DNA from: Stenomitos rutilans HA7619-LM2
GTDB lineage: Bacteria; Cyanobacteriota; Cyanobacteriia; Leptolyngbyales; Leptolyngbyaceae
DNA: 64,000 nt
NCBI GenBank assembly: GCA_019358945.1
Contig: JAHHIE010000010.1
Coordinates: forward strand, 1 to 64,000
Direction: 5' to 3'
Shown here: positions 9,378-17,880 of the stretch, one piece after another
How the letters are laid out: every line of letters begins with the position of its first letter
Position numbering within the stretch: position 1 is the stretch's first letter
Notes under the pieces: generated by a model
Database searches by the model: none
What the model was told of the DNA's origin: nothing
The model's input: only the letters and a program-made list of their open reading frames with translations
Position numbers and translations under genes: made by a program

Positions 9378-9554
9378 AGAAGGGGAGTGGGGAGTCGGGA
9401 GTGGGCAGTGGAATCTTTAGCAGCACGATCGCAGCGCTAGCTCAGTGATTCTGTGCTCCTCCCACCCTACACCCTATACCCTGTAACCTACACCCACCCT
9501 TCGGCATCCGCTCTAAATTCACTGATCACCCGATTTTCATTCATGACTCGATTT

Positions 9555-10409
9555 CTATTCATGACTCGATCGTGGATCAAGCCCATCTCGCAGTCCATCG
9601 CCCAAAAGATTGAAGGCAAGCACGGTCAGCGTAATGAACAAGCCGGGAAAGATTGTTGTCCAAGGCGATGAGAGCGAGTAGCCGCCCTTAAAGGCATCTG
9701 AGAGCATGGTGCCGAGTTCTGGCGTGGGAGGTTGTGCCCCCAGACCCAGAAACCCAAGACCAGCCGCTTCTAGTGTGGCAGTGCCGATCGACAACGTTGC
9801 CTGTACCACGATCGGCGCAAGGCTCGCTGGCAAAATATGGTCAATGATAATGCGATCGTCCGTAGCCCCTAACGCACGCGCTGCCTGTACAAATTCCTGC
9901 TCTCTTAACGAAAGCACCATTGCACGAGTCAGACGCGTGAAAATGGGAATTTGCACTACTCCAACCGCTACGATAACGCTCTGCAAATTGGGACGAGCCA
10001 CCGTGACAATGGCGATCGCCAGCAGAATGGAGGGAAACGCTAGCAAAATATCCGTCAGCCAGCCAATAATGCGTTCTAGCCAGCCTCGAAAATACCCAGA
10101 TAGCAGCCCCAAAACAACGCCGATCGCCAGTCCAAACCCCACTGAGATGACGCTGATCAATAATGATGTCCGAATGCCGTACCACACCAGCGTGAGCACA
10201 TCACGCCCCAGCGCATCGGTACCAAACCAGTGCGTGACTGTGGGTGCCACAAGCCTCGCCAAATAATCTCGATCGGTCGTTGGTTCGTAGGGATGCAGCA
10301 CCGGAGCGAATAGTGCTAGAGCAATGAGTGCGATCGTCAAGATGAGTCCAATTTTGCCAGCCGTAGATTGCCAGAAGTGCTGGAAGGTGCGTTGAGTAGT
10401 GTATTGCAT
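9555..10409 (-). CDS. ABC transporter permease, DppC/OppC type
   Basis: This 284-residue inner-membrane protein begins with one transmembrane helix (about 18-40), then a periplasmic stretch HPYEPTTDRDYLARLVAPT, then the permease core. The motif GTDALGRDVLTLVWYGIRTSL is characteristic of the C-type subunit of dipeptide/oligopeptide/nickel transporters, and the EAA loop for the ATPase is at EFVQAARALGATDDRII. The end GDGLRDGLDPR is classic for DppC. It follows the DppB-type gene on the same strand after 245 bases full of short repeats. No ATPase or binding protein is adjacent, so the full importer must be assembled from dispersed genes. Confidence 0.9.
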   Translation of the reverse strand: MQYTTQRTFQHFWQSTAGKIGLILTIALIALALFAPVLHPYEPTTDRDYLARLVAPTVTHWFGTDALGRDVLTLVWYGIRTSLLISVISVGFGLAIGVVLGLLSGYFRGWLERIIGWLTDILLAFPSILLAIAIVTVARPNLQSVIVAVGVVQIPIFTRLTRAMVLSLREQEFVQAARALGATDDRIIIDHILPASLAPIVVQATLSIGTATLEAAGLGFLGLGAQPPTPELGTMLSDAFKGGYSLSSPWTTIFPGLFITLTVLAFNLLGDGLRDGLDPRSSHE

Positions 10410-10654
10410 GAGAAGGGTAAAAGGCAGAGGGCAGAAGGCTAAAGGCTAAAGGCTAAAGGCTAAAGAAGTTGTTGGTTGTAAAGCTCTAAAGCCTTTCGGC
10501 ATATCAGAAACGGGCATACAAGAAAGGTTATTGGTTGTTAAAAGTAAGCTGTCAGCTGGTGGCTGACGATTCGTCGCTGATAGTTCTTCAACTCAAAACT
10601 CTCTAGCTTGTCGGCGCAAAGCGCTACTCAAAACTTCTACTTCCCCTTCATCTG
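10410..10654. repeat. short-repeat cluster between dppC and dppB
   Basis: At about 10435-10465 the 7-base unit AAAGGCT is repeated four times. A composite repeat at 10576-10640 recurs at 20655-20719 on the other strand (63 of 65 bases match), and a 39-base core of it (10597-10635) recurs unchanged at 29934-29972. A segment GGGCATACAAGAAAGG at 10514 belongs to another family seen near 11750, 11815 and 14645. No gene is present. Confidence 0.8.
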
Positions 10655-11701
10655 TTACTTAAACTGGACTCTAGGATCAAACGCAGCGTAGGACAGATCG
10701 ACGAGTAGGTTGATGAGGACGAAGGCGATCGCCACTGTAATCACGCCGCCTTGCACAACAGGATAATCGCGCGCCAAGATACCGTCGTAAATCCAGGAGC
10801 CGATGCCAGACCACGAGAAAATCGTTTCGGTGAGAATTGCGCCTCCTAGTAAGGTGCCGAATTGTAAGCCTGCGATCGTGGTGATGGGCAGCAGCGCATT
10901 CTTAAAGGCATGGCGTAGAATGACCCAGCGTTCGGGTAGCCCCTTGGCGCGAGCCGTGCGAATGTAGTCCTGCGACAGGGTTTCGAGCATGGCACTGCGG
11001 GTAATGCGTGCCAGAATAGCGAGCGGAATGGTGCCCAGCGTCAGTGCAGGCAAGATGAGATGCGCCAGAATATCGGTTAGTGCGTTGCCATCAAGGCGCA
11101 ACAGTGCATCCAATACATAGAAGCCCGTCAGTGGTTGAAAGCGAAACCCAGCATCAACGCTGATGCGTCCACCGGGTGGCAGCCAATGTAGGTGAACCGC
11201 AAACAGATAGATCAGTAGCAATCCCAACCAATACACAGGCAGCGAAACACCCAACAGTGAGCCAGCCATCGCCAGGTTGTCTAGCCAGCGATTTTTACGA
11301 ACCGCCGCAAAAATTCCAGCCGGGATGCCAACTAGCCCTGCAACCAGCATGGCCGCGATCGACAGCTCTAGCGTCGCCGGAAATCGCAACCGAATCTCTT
11401 CAGCGATAGGAATGCCGCTCATAATGCTAGTGCCCAGCTGAACGTGCAGCAGGTCATTGAGAAACGTGAGGTATTGAGTGACTAATGACTGATTCAACCC
11501 AAGCCGTTCTCGCAGTGCGATCAGCTGTTCGGGTGTTGCGCGTTCTCCAAGCAAGGCTACTGCTGGATCGCCGGGGATAAAGTGCAGGAAGCCAAAGACT
11601 AAGAGAGTAATGCCAAACAAAACGGGCACCAGGCTGAGCAATCGTTTAACAATGTAGAGCCACACAAGCAGTTGACCAAAGATTCGTATGGTTGATGACA
11701 A
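10655..11701 (-). CDS. ABC transporter permease, DppB/OppB type
   Basis: A 348-residue permease. The N-terminal segment KRLLSLVPVLFGITLLVFGF followed by IPGDPAVALLGERATPEQ is the hallmark of the B-type subunit of peptide/nickel transporters (Phe-Ile-Pro-Gly-Asp-Pro). The EAA loop is at DYIRTARAKGLPERWVI, and the closing segment FVLINLLVDLSYAAFDPR is also typical. Six membrane helices are expected. The start could lie up to about 15 codons downstream, nearer KRLL, because the first residues are not conserved. It pairs with the DppC-type gene downstream. Substrate could be peptides, nickel or another small solute. Confidence 0.9.
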   Translation of the reverse strand: MSSTIRIFGQLLVWLYIVKRLLSLVPVLFGITLLVFGFLHFIPGDPAVALLGERATPEQLIALRERLGLNQSLVTQYLTFLNDLLHVQLGTSIMSGIPIAEEIRLRFPATLELSIAAMLVAGLVGIPAGIFAAVRKNRWLDNLAMAGSLLGVSLPVYWLGLLLIYLFAVHLHWLPPGGRISVDAGFRFQPLTGFYVLDALLRLDGNALTDILAHLILPALTLGTIPLAILARITRSAMLETLSQDYIRTARAKGLPERWVILRHAFKNALLPITTIAGLQFGTLLGGAILTETIFSWSGIGSWIYDGILARDYPVVQGGVITVAIAFVLINLLVDLSYAAFDPRVQFK

Positions 11702-12467
11702 CGCTTCAGCAGTAACGACTTTAGGACTTACGCAGTCGCCCCTTTTTCTTGTATGCCCAAGGGGCTTAAGTCCCCCAGGATTGGGGGACTTTGAGTGCTT
11801 GCTCCCCCTTTCTTGTATGCCCGCTAGGGCTATAAATTGGGGGCTGGGGGGCTAGTTTTAGAGAATTTGCGTAAGTCCTGGACTTAAATCGTTTCAGCAG
11901 CCTGAGCATTTCGGTCGTCGGCTGATTCTAAACCATTTCTCAAGTTGGGATGCGTAGAAACATTCCGGCGTGCAAAATCTCTCCTCTCGATCCGTTGAAT
12001 TTGAGCAAAGGGTTGTGCGATCGCCAGTTTTTTCGCAAAGCTTAAAAGGGTTTTACATAGCGCAACAGATGGTTAGAGATCTTAACGATTTGCTAAGGTC
12101 TGTCAAATCAGCGATCCCAGCTTTGTTAACTCAAATGAATCAAAATACTCCGGATAAACATGGAAAATATGAGTGGAAAGAGCCATATTAAATATGTTGG
12201 CAAGTGGCTTCTTTTCTCAATCTTTCAGTGGCTTGAACGGCATTTAAGTGACAACCAGCACGTGTACTTAACGCCTAACTGAGCGTTGCTAATTCTGTGA
12301 ATAGATCGCGATCGAGCGCCTAAATTTGTGCGATCTTTCCCCCTGCTGCCACGTTTTCTTTGCGGTTGGCATTCTACATACGTTGCCCTTGTCATACCCA
12401 AAGACCTTAATGACACTAAAACGGTTACGGCTCAAAGCTCCTCAACTTTAACAAGGATAGATTTATT
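11702..12467. other. 766-base intergenic region with a MITE
   Basis: Upstream of dppB. It holds the foldback element at 11722-11880. A 73-codon open frame at 11970-12191 has no recognisable features, and I do not call it a gene. The rest is unremarkable apart from HIP1 sites near 12305. Confidence 0.5.
11722..11880. mobile_element. MITE, TAGGACTTACGCA family, 159-bp variant
   Basis: The left end is TAGGACTTACGCA (11722-11734). The right end, read on the other strand, is CAGGACTTACGCA (12 of 13 match). The 5 bases GACTT stand immediately outside each end (11717-11721 and 11881-11885), as expected for a target duplication, although GACTT also occurs within the terminus, so chance is somewhat more likely here than for the other copies. 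Internally two CTTGTATGCCC segments and several C5/G5 tracts are found. It encodes nothing and is longer than the two 112-bp copies. Confidence 0.75.
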
Positions 12468-12869
12468 ATGTCGTCACCATTTAAAACAGGCGTAGAAGAA
12501 TATGCTCGCCAGTGCACCGTACAACGGCGGCGTTATGAAGACTGTAGGCAACAAACTCGGCAGGATGAGACCTCTAGCGCCGTTACCCAAACCTGGACAG
12601 TGGCTCAAACGATCGCTGTGAGAGAAGCAGCCCAAGCGCATAACTTAGAGCACTGCACAGAACACACTCTGCAAAGCTGCATGATTGATCTATTAGAGTT
12701 GCCCGTTGATCCACTGAGTTGGGAAGGACAAGATTCGGTTTTAGGTAAGACTAAAACTTCAGAGTTTGAAGAGCAACAATGTCAGGATGATCATATATCA
12801 AACCCTTCTCAAACGGTTACTAACCCTGTGGGAAAAACTCCTTGTTCTGTAAGGTATGGTGCGCCGTAA
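12468..12869 (+). CDS. hypothetical protein
   Basis: A 133-residue open frame with ATG at 12468 preceded by AAGGAT, an acceptable ribosome-binding site. The product is hydrophilic and rich in Gln, Thr and Cys (seven cysteines), with no membrane segment and no motif I recognise. Its support is an isolated, reasonably long frame on the strand of the downstream GAF-LuxR gene. It may be a lineage-specific small protein or a chance frame. Confidence 0.35.
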   Translation: MSSPFKTGVEEYARQCTVQRRRYEDCRQQTRQDETSSAVTQTWTVAQTIAVREAAQAHNLEHCTEHTLQSCMIDLLELPVDPLSWEGQDSVLGKTKTSEFEEQQCQDDHISNPSQTVTNPVGKTPCSVRYGAP

Positions 12870-13062
12870 CTGGAGCAGTGCTTTGACAACATTGGCATTG
12901 TTATCAGCAAAGTCTCTCTTGCGGCAAGAGCACTCTTACTGTGAGGGCAGATAATACAGCAAGCACCAAGCAATTCTACTGTTGTGTAGAGTTGAATTGT
13001 ATTTCTAGATACAAAGCAAGCCTGATAATTGCGTCTCAATAGAGAGGAACGCGTTGTAGAGG

Positions 13063-14538
13063 TTGCTCGTGCCTGAGCCGACTTCTGGATTTTTAAACTC
13101 TACTCGGCTGTTATTTGAGTTGCAGCAAGGCAACGAAATTGCTCGCAGTCTCAGCGGTTGCTTGAAGCCTGAAGCGATCGCGCACCGCGTTACAGAGGGT
13201 ATGGTAGCCGAGTTTGGCTGTGCGTTTGCCCGCATCTGGTTGGTTGAGCCTGACCGCACCACACTTAAACTGGTGGCGTCCTCTGGTATGTATACCCGCA
13301 TTGATGGGTCTTTTGCCAGCGTACCGATGGGAGCCTTCAAAGTAGGCAAAATTGCTCAGAATGGCATTCCTTTTTTGAGTAATGCCCTGGCTGATGAAGC
13401 GTGGGTGCGCGATCGAGAATGGGCGATCGCAAACGGCATCCGTGGTTTTGCGGGCTACCCCTTAACAGCAGGTGGCGACGTGGTTGGCGTGCTGGCTGTT
13501 TTCAGCCGTCAGCCAATGGCACCAGAATTTCTCGAAGTGTTGCAGAGCCTTTGTGCAACGGTCACGATTGCCCTGGAAATTGCGCTACAGCATCAGCAAG
13601 AAAAGCAGGCATGGCTTCAGGAAAAGCAAGCATGGCAAGCATCGCCTCAGCTTAATTCTGCAAATCGTAGTCCGTTGTCTGAGCAACTCGCAAGCATTCT
13701 TGCCAACGTGCGACCGACTCTCGTTGGAACTGAAGTGCCATTATCCGCACCGCTCACCTACCTGTTTCTACGGGCAGCGGAGATTCTGCGCGACATGCAA
13801 TGTCTGTACTGCCGCCTCACGTATGACACCGCATCCATTTCTTTAGAAGCCATGACATCATCGTGGATACCCCAGGCTTCAGAGACCAATCACCTCAGTA
13901 TCTCGCCTTTTAGCGAGCTGTTGTTTGCTGTGAGCTGCTTGGGGGGACGTTTACAAATCTATATGGGGGGCGATCGACGGGCTGTCCAAGTGTTGCTGGC
14001 CGTTCCCTATCCGGGCTGTGTTTTAGGGCCGCGTTTACATGTCCGGTGCGCGTACCCTGTCCTACAGATGGCGTTTACGCACCTCGCCTACCTGGCAGGC
14101 TTAACTCTTTGCGAAACGGCAGACGATATGACCGTGCCCATTCTTACCGATACACTTACCCCCACTGAAAGGCTCAGTCCGCTTTTGTGGATCGAGACGC
14201 AAACGCAACCTGTGCCGAAACAGGCAAGAGCCAAGTTGAACCTGACGATCGCGCCTGTCCAATTGCGTGCTGCGGTCGAAGCAGTCACTCAAGGCGAAAC
14301 CTGGGGCTTTGACCAAAAGCCAGAAACCGATACAAAGCAGCTTTCGGAGCGTGAGCAAGAAATTATGGCATTGCTGGCGCAAGGGCTACGCGATCGCGAC
14401 ATTGCAATGACTCTGCACATCAGCGATCGCACAGTCAAATTTCATATCAACAACATCCTGGCGAAACTCAACGCCAAAACGCGCTTTCAGGCACTCTATC
14501 AAGTAACCCGCAACGGTTGGATTCATTCCAGTGGATGA
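13063..14538 (+). CDS. GAF domain LuxR-type transcriptional regulator
   Basis: This 491-residue protein has an N-terminal GAF domain (about 20-175, with FGCAFARIWLVEP and GYPLTAGGDVVGVLAVF). A poorly conserved middle follows, and then a C-terminal LuxR/NarL helix-turn-helix from about residue 427: LSEREQEIMALLAQGL, then ISDRTVKFHINNILAKL. It should sense a small molecule or redox state through GAF and bind DNA. A short tandem duplication, QQEKQAWLQEKQAWQ, lies at about residues 180-195. No ATG is available; TTG 13063 or GTG 13069 are the candidate starts, each with AGAGG-type purines nearby. It is convergent with the CHASE2 kinase gene. Confidence 0.88.
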   Translation: MLVPEPTSGFLNSTRLLFELQQGNEIARSLSGCLKPEAIAHRVTEGMVAEFGCAFARIWLVEPDRTTLKLVASSGMYTRIDGSFASVPMGAFKVGKIAQNGIPFLSNALADEAWVRDREWAIANGIRGFAGYPLTAGGDVVGVLAVFSRQPMAPEFLEVLQSLCATVTIALEIALQHQQEKQAWLQEKQAWQASPQLNSANRSPLSEQLASILANVRPTLVGTEVPLSAPLTYLFLRAAEILRDMQCLYCRLTYDTASISLEAMTSSWIPQASETNHLSISPFSELLFAVSCLGGRLQIYMGGDRRAVQVLLAVPYPGCVLGPRLHVRCAYPVLQMAFTHLAYLAGLTLCETADDMTVPILTDTLTPTERLSPLLWIETQTQPVPKQARAKLNLTIAPVQLRAAVEAVTQGETWGFDQKPETDTKQLSEREQEIMALLAQGLRDRDIAMTLHISDRTVKFHINNILAKLNAKTRFQALYQVTRNGWIHSSG

Positions 14539-14693
14539 GGAGTTTTGAGTTTTGAGTTGAAGAACTATCAGCGGGCAGCCAACCGTAAAACGGAAGCAAG
14601 CTACCTGCTCCACTGTCCCATTTGCTTCTGACAACCAAAAACTTTTCTTGTATGCCCTTTCTTATATGCCTGAAAGGCTTTAGGGCTTTACAA
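14539..14693. repeat. repeat-filled convergent spacer
   Basis: Between the convergent LuxR-type and CHASE2-kinase genes there are tandem TTTTGAG units (14541-14560), a CTATCAGCGGGCAGCC unit, a CGGAAGCAAGCTAC segment also seen at about 63215, and the CTTGTATGCCC unit followed by a GAAAGGCTTTAGGGC segment. Transcription from both sides enters this spacer; no T-rich terminator stands out. Confidence 0.7.
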
Positions 14694-17066
14694 CTAAAAA
14701 CTTCGTTCGCCTTCTTTTAAGTCTTGTTTGGAGTTGACTGGATATTTCAGCGGTAGCTGAACTGTAAAGGTTGTCGTTCCAGAGGCGCTGTTGACCAGAA
14801 TTTTGCCGCCTAGATAGTCTACCAGGCGACTAACCAGGGCTAGCCCTAATCCTGTGCCTCCACGCTTCCAGGGATCGGCTTGGGGCACACGGTAAAACTT
14901 TTCAAAAATGCGGGGAAGTTCTGATGCTGGAATTTCGGTACCAGAATTCTTCACCACCAGTTCCATATAGGGAGGTGCCCAATTGACCGCTACGTTAATT
15001 GCACCGTCTGGCGGCGTATATTTGCACGCATTGTTGACAAGTTCTACTACAATGCGCTCCAAACTCGGTTGGTCGGAGACCAGGACAGGGAGTTGCTGTG
15101 GCAGATCGATCGACAAACTTTGATGTTGCGTTTCTGCCCGCTCTAAGAAACCCTGAATGATAGGTGGAAGCCAATCGTTGAGGTTGATGCTTTCGGGCGC
15201 GTAGGTTTGAGCACCCGCTTCTAGACGCTGTAGATCGAGAAGATCATTGATGAGATCGGTTTCACGCGCACATTCATACTGCAAAATCTTTAGATAATGG
15301 GCAGTAGAGGCTTCCGAACGGGTGACTTTGAGCAATTCGATCGCCATTTTGATATTTGTCATCGGCGATCGCAGCTCGTGCGAAACGGTACTCAAAAAGT
15401 CGTCTTTGAGTTGTGCCAGTCGCTGAAGTTCTTTGACCTGTTGTTCGAGGGTAGCTTCTACCTGCTTACGGGGAGTGATGTCTTCTAGCACCAGCAGAAA
15501 GCCATCCAATTGAAAAGGGTCATCCGTCGTCATCTGCCGCTGATAGGTCAGCGGTTCTAGCTGTAGCTCAAACCAGCGATCGCCCTGCTGCAACTCATTG
15601 GGGCGCACGGGAACCTGCTGTCTCAAGGTTTGCAAGTCAGACTGCCACTGCTCAGCGCTGAGCCACAACGGTACCAGGTGCTCACTTAAATGGCTGCCAA
15701 TTGTTACCTGCAACCACTGCGCAGCCATTGGGTTGCAAAACCATACGAAACCATCCAGGTCAGCGGCCAGTAGCCCGATCGGCAGGCTGCGAGCGATCGC
15801 GGCCTGAGCCGACTGAGAGCGTGCAAACTGTTCTGCCAGCGTCGCCATGCGGGTGACACTTTGCACCAATCCCGCTTTTTGGCAGGGGCTGGTAGTTTTG
15901 TAAGCAATTGGCTGTAGCCGTGACCGTGAAATCAGGTCGCCTTGATGGTGCTGCCAGAGACGCTGCACCTGCACTTGTAGCAATGTTGCCAGCCGCATGC
16001 GATCGTTGATACTGACTGCAAGCGTCGTCAAGCTAGCCAAACCCAGCGGTAAGGCAATTGGCACCCAGTAACCGAACTTGAATAGCAGCAAACTCGCAGC
16101 ACCCCAGCCGGAACACAATCCCAAGAAGATGAGAAGCTGAAATAACTCTCGACGACCGCTCAACAGCCAACTCAGACCAGGTCCTGCTAAACACAACAGC
16201 AGCAATGACCAAATAAACGAAGTCGGTTGTAGGGCATTTTGCTGCAAGAGATTGTTGATGACAGCCGCATTAAGATACACTCCCCCAATCGGTGGATTGC
16301 GGTTGAAGGGAGTCAGGGATGGATCGATGCCCGCAGCCGTTACACCGATCAGAACAAGCTTATTTTGCAGTGCTTGCTCTGACACTCGACCCTGCATAAC
16401 GTCACTAAACGAGTATTGCTGTAGGCTCTGGGCTCGTCCTGCCCAGTTCAGCCACAGAGATTGGTTGTTTTTTGGTAAAGGTACAGGAGCGTGAACCAGC
16501 GTATAGGCTTCTACAGCCGCTAATCCCAGCGTTGGCACGCCCTTATCGTACAAGTCAACGTGACGTACCAGTCCATCCGCATCAGACTGAATGGAAATGT
16601 GCCCGGTGGCGATCGACGCATTTTGTAAAACTGGCACAGGCTTGAGCGGTAGACCTGTGCTATCACGTGCCTGCGCCAGCACTACACGACCAGAATGGGC
16701 GATCGCCTGTGCCAGATTAGCATCCTCTGGACTAGGCTCAGACCAGATCAGGTCGATCGCAATCACACTCGGTGCCATCGCTTCATCTTGTGACAACACT
16801 TTCAGTAATTTTACGTACTGTTCACGCGACCACGGAAACCGACCCAACTGATTAATACTGGCATCATCGATCGCAATCAGCACCAAGCGCTCGTCCCACG
16901 GTTGCTCTCCTCTTAATTGAAACAAAACGCTGTAAGCTATTTGCTCTAAGGGTTTCAGCGCTCCCAAAGAAAGTAGGCCAGCAAAAACAAGGGTCGTTAA
17001 CCCACCCGGAAGCAACCGCCAACCATAGTTACTGAAGCGCCAGATCATACATTTTTTGTCTTCCAA
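14694..17066 (-). CDS. CHASE2-PAS sensor histidine kinase
   Basis: This 790-residue membrane sensor opens with one transmembrane helix (about 20-36), followed by an extracytoplasmic CHASE2 domain (about 40-270, with LVLIAIDDASINQLGRFPWSR). Three membrane helices follow (about 280-350), a PAS-like segment (about 425-535), HisKA with VSHELRSPMTN (His near residue 563) and a HATPase domain with ELVNNACKYTPP and GGTGLGLALV. CHASE2 domains detect unknown external signals. The gene overlaps the stop of the upstream FecR-domain gene by 38 bases (20 if the second ATG at 17048 is used), so the two are translationally coupled. No response regulator is adjacent. Confidence 0.92.
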   Translation of the reverse strand: MEDKKCMIWRFSNYGWRLLPGGLTTLVFAGLLSLGALKPLEQIAYSVLFQLRGEQPWDERLVLIAIDDASINQLGRFPWSREQYVKLLKVLSQDEAMAPSVIAIDLIWSEPSPEDANLAQAIAHSGRVVLAQARDSTGLPLKPVPVLQNASIATGHISIQSDADGLVRHVDLYDKGVPTLGLAAVEAYTLVHAPVPLPKNNQSLWLNWAGRAQSLQQYSFSDVMQGRVSEQALQNKLVLIGVTAAGIDPSLTPFNRNPPIGGVYLNAAVINNLLQQNALQPTSFIWSLLLLCLAGPGLSWLLSGRRELFQLLIFLGLCSGWGAASLLLFKFGYWVPIALPLGLASLTTLAVSINDRMRLATLLQVQVQRLWQHHQGDLISRSRLQPIAYKTTSPCQKAGLVQSVTRMATLAEQFARSQSAQAAIARSLPIGLLAADLDGFVWFCNPMAAQWLQVTIGSHLSEHLVPLWLSAEQWQSDLQTLRQQVPVRPNELQQGDRWFELQLEPLTYQRQMTTDDPFQLDGFLLVLEDITPRKQVEATLEQQVKELQRLAQLKDDFLSTVSHELRSPMTNIKMAIELLKVTRSEASTAHYLKILQYECARETDLINDLLDLQRLEAGAQTYAPESINLNDWLPPIIQGFLERAETQHQSLSIDLPQQLPVLVSDQPSLERIVVELVNNACKYTPPDGAINVAVNWAPPYMELVVKNSGTEIPASELPRIFEKFYRVPQADPWKRGGTGLGLALVSRLVDYLGGKILVNSASGTTTFTVQLPLKYPVNSKQDLKEGERSF

Positions 17067-17880
17067 GCGGTGTCATAACGACTACCTGAATTCTCAGGTA
17101 TGATGGCACTAGCTGCAAGTCAGTGATAAACCTTCCCTCGCGATCGGTGCTTTGCGAAACGCCATCAACCACCACACTGTTAACCGGATTAACTTGGCCC
17201 TGGAGTCGCACTTTACGCACACCCCTCTCAATTCTTTTCTCAAAGTCATATTGCAAACTGGTGTCATCTGTCCACCGTACTGGGTGTGATGGCGGTTCTC
17301 CAGGTAAGGTAAAACTTTGAAACCCCGCTCCTACAGTAACAGACCGATTTTGTGCTGTACTCATCACAAGCCCCTGGCGAACTGCTAAACCGGTCTTGCC
17401 ATTGGGCTGTACTGCCACGCCAAACTCAGTACCACGTACTCCACTTAAGCCCACAGGAGTTTGAATCTCAAGCTCTGAGCCTTTATGAGTAAAGCGACGC
17501 ACTCGCAGTCGAGCATTGCCTATAGGCACATCTAGTCGTGTAATCCGACCGTTATCAGGTGCCATCGCTAACGATCGCACGCGCAACGTTGTTTGCTCAG
17601 ACACTTCAATGACACCCACACCCGTGTCAACGATGAGCGTAGCCGAAGATTTTTTACCTGTCGTAATGCTGTCACCCACCGCTTGCAGTCGATCGCCAAC
17701 CTGCGCTGCATGACGGCTAGAGCTATGTTCGATCGTGACCTCATTTGTCACTTCACGTACCTGAAGCCAGCGATCGACCCGTACCTGTATTGCCTGTTGC
17801 GCCATGCTCTGAGTCACAAGCACAACGAGAAGAATGGCTGCTATAACCACAGTCCCAATTGGCGCAGCCTGACGCTTCAT
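17029..17880 (-). CDS. FecR domain-containing periplasmic protein
   Basis: About 283 residues. The proposed ATG at 17880 gives MKRQAAPIGT followed by a hydrophobic stretch and a MAQQA cleavage-like site near residue 27, so the protein is probably exported; an earlier ATG at 17907 would only add nine residues before the signal peptide. The core (about 60-190) is a FecR domain: VGDRLQAVGDSITTGKKSS, then GVGVIEVSEQTTLRV and GLSGVRGTEFGVAV. FecR domains in cyanobacteria are often periplasmic and paired with CHASE2 proteins, as here with the overlapping downstream kinase. I infer that it presents the signal, or acts as a partner, for the CHASE2 sensor. Confidence 0.88.
   Translation of the reverse strand: MKRQAAPIGTVVIAAILLVVLVTQSMAQQAIQVRVDRWLQVREVTNEVTIEHSSSRHAAQVGDRLQAVGDSITTGKKSSATLIVDTGVGVIEVSEQTTLRVRSLAMAPDNGRITRLDVPIGNARLRVRRFTHKGSELEIQTPVGLSGVRGTEFGVAVQPNGKTGLAVRQGLVMSTAQNRSVTVGAGFQSFTLPGEPPSHPVRWTDDTSLQYDFEKRIERGVRKVRLQGQVNPVNSVVVDGVSQSTDREGRFITDLQLVPSYLRIQVVVMTPLGRQKMYDLALQ

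Noticed and set aside
10435-10465. Tandem AAAGGCT units as a possible CRISPR or minisatellite of interest
   Set aside because: The units are directly adjacent without spacers and short; this is a simple tandem repeat next to other dispersed repeats.
11970-12191. 73-codon open frame downstream of the MITE
   Set aside because: No family features, no convincing ribosome-binding site, and flanked by non-coding DNA.
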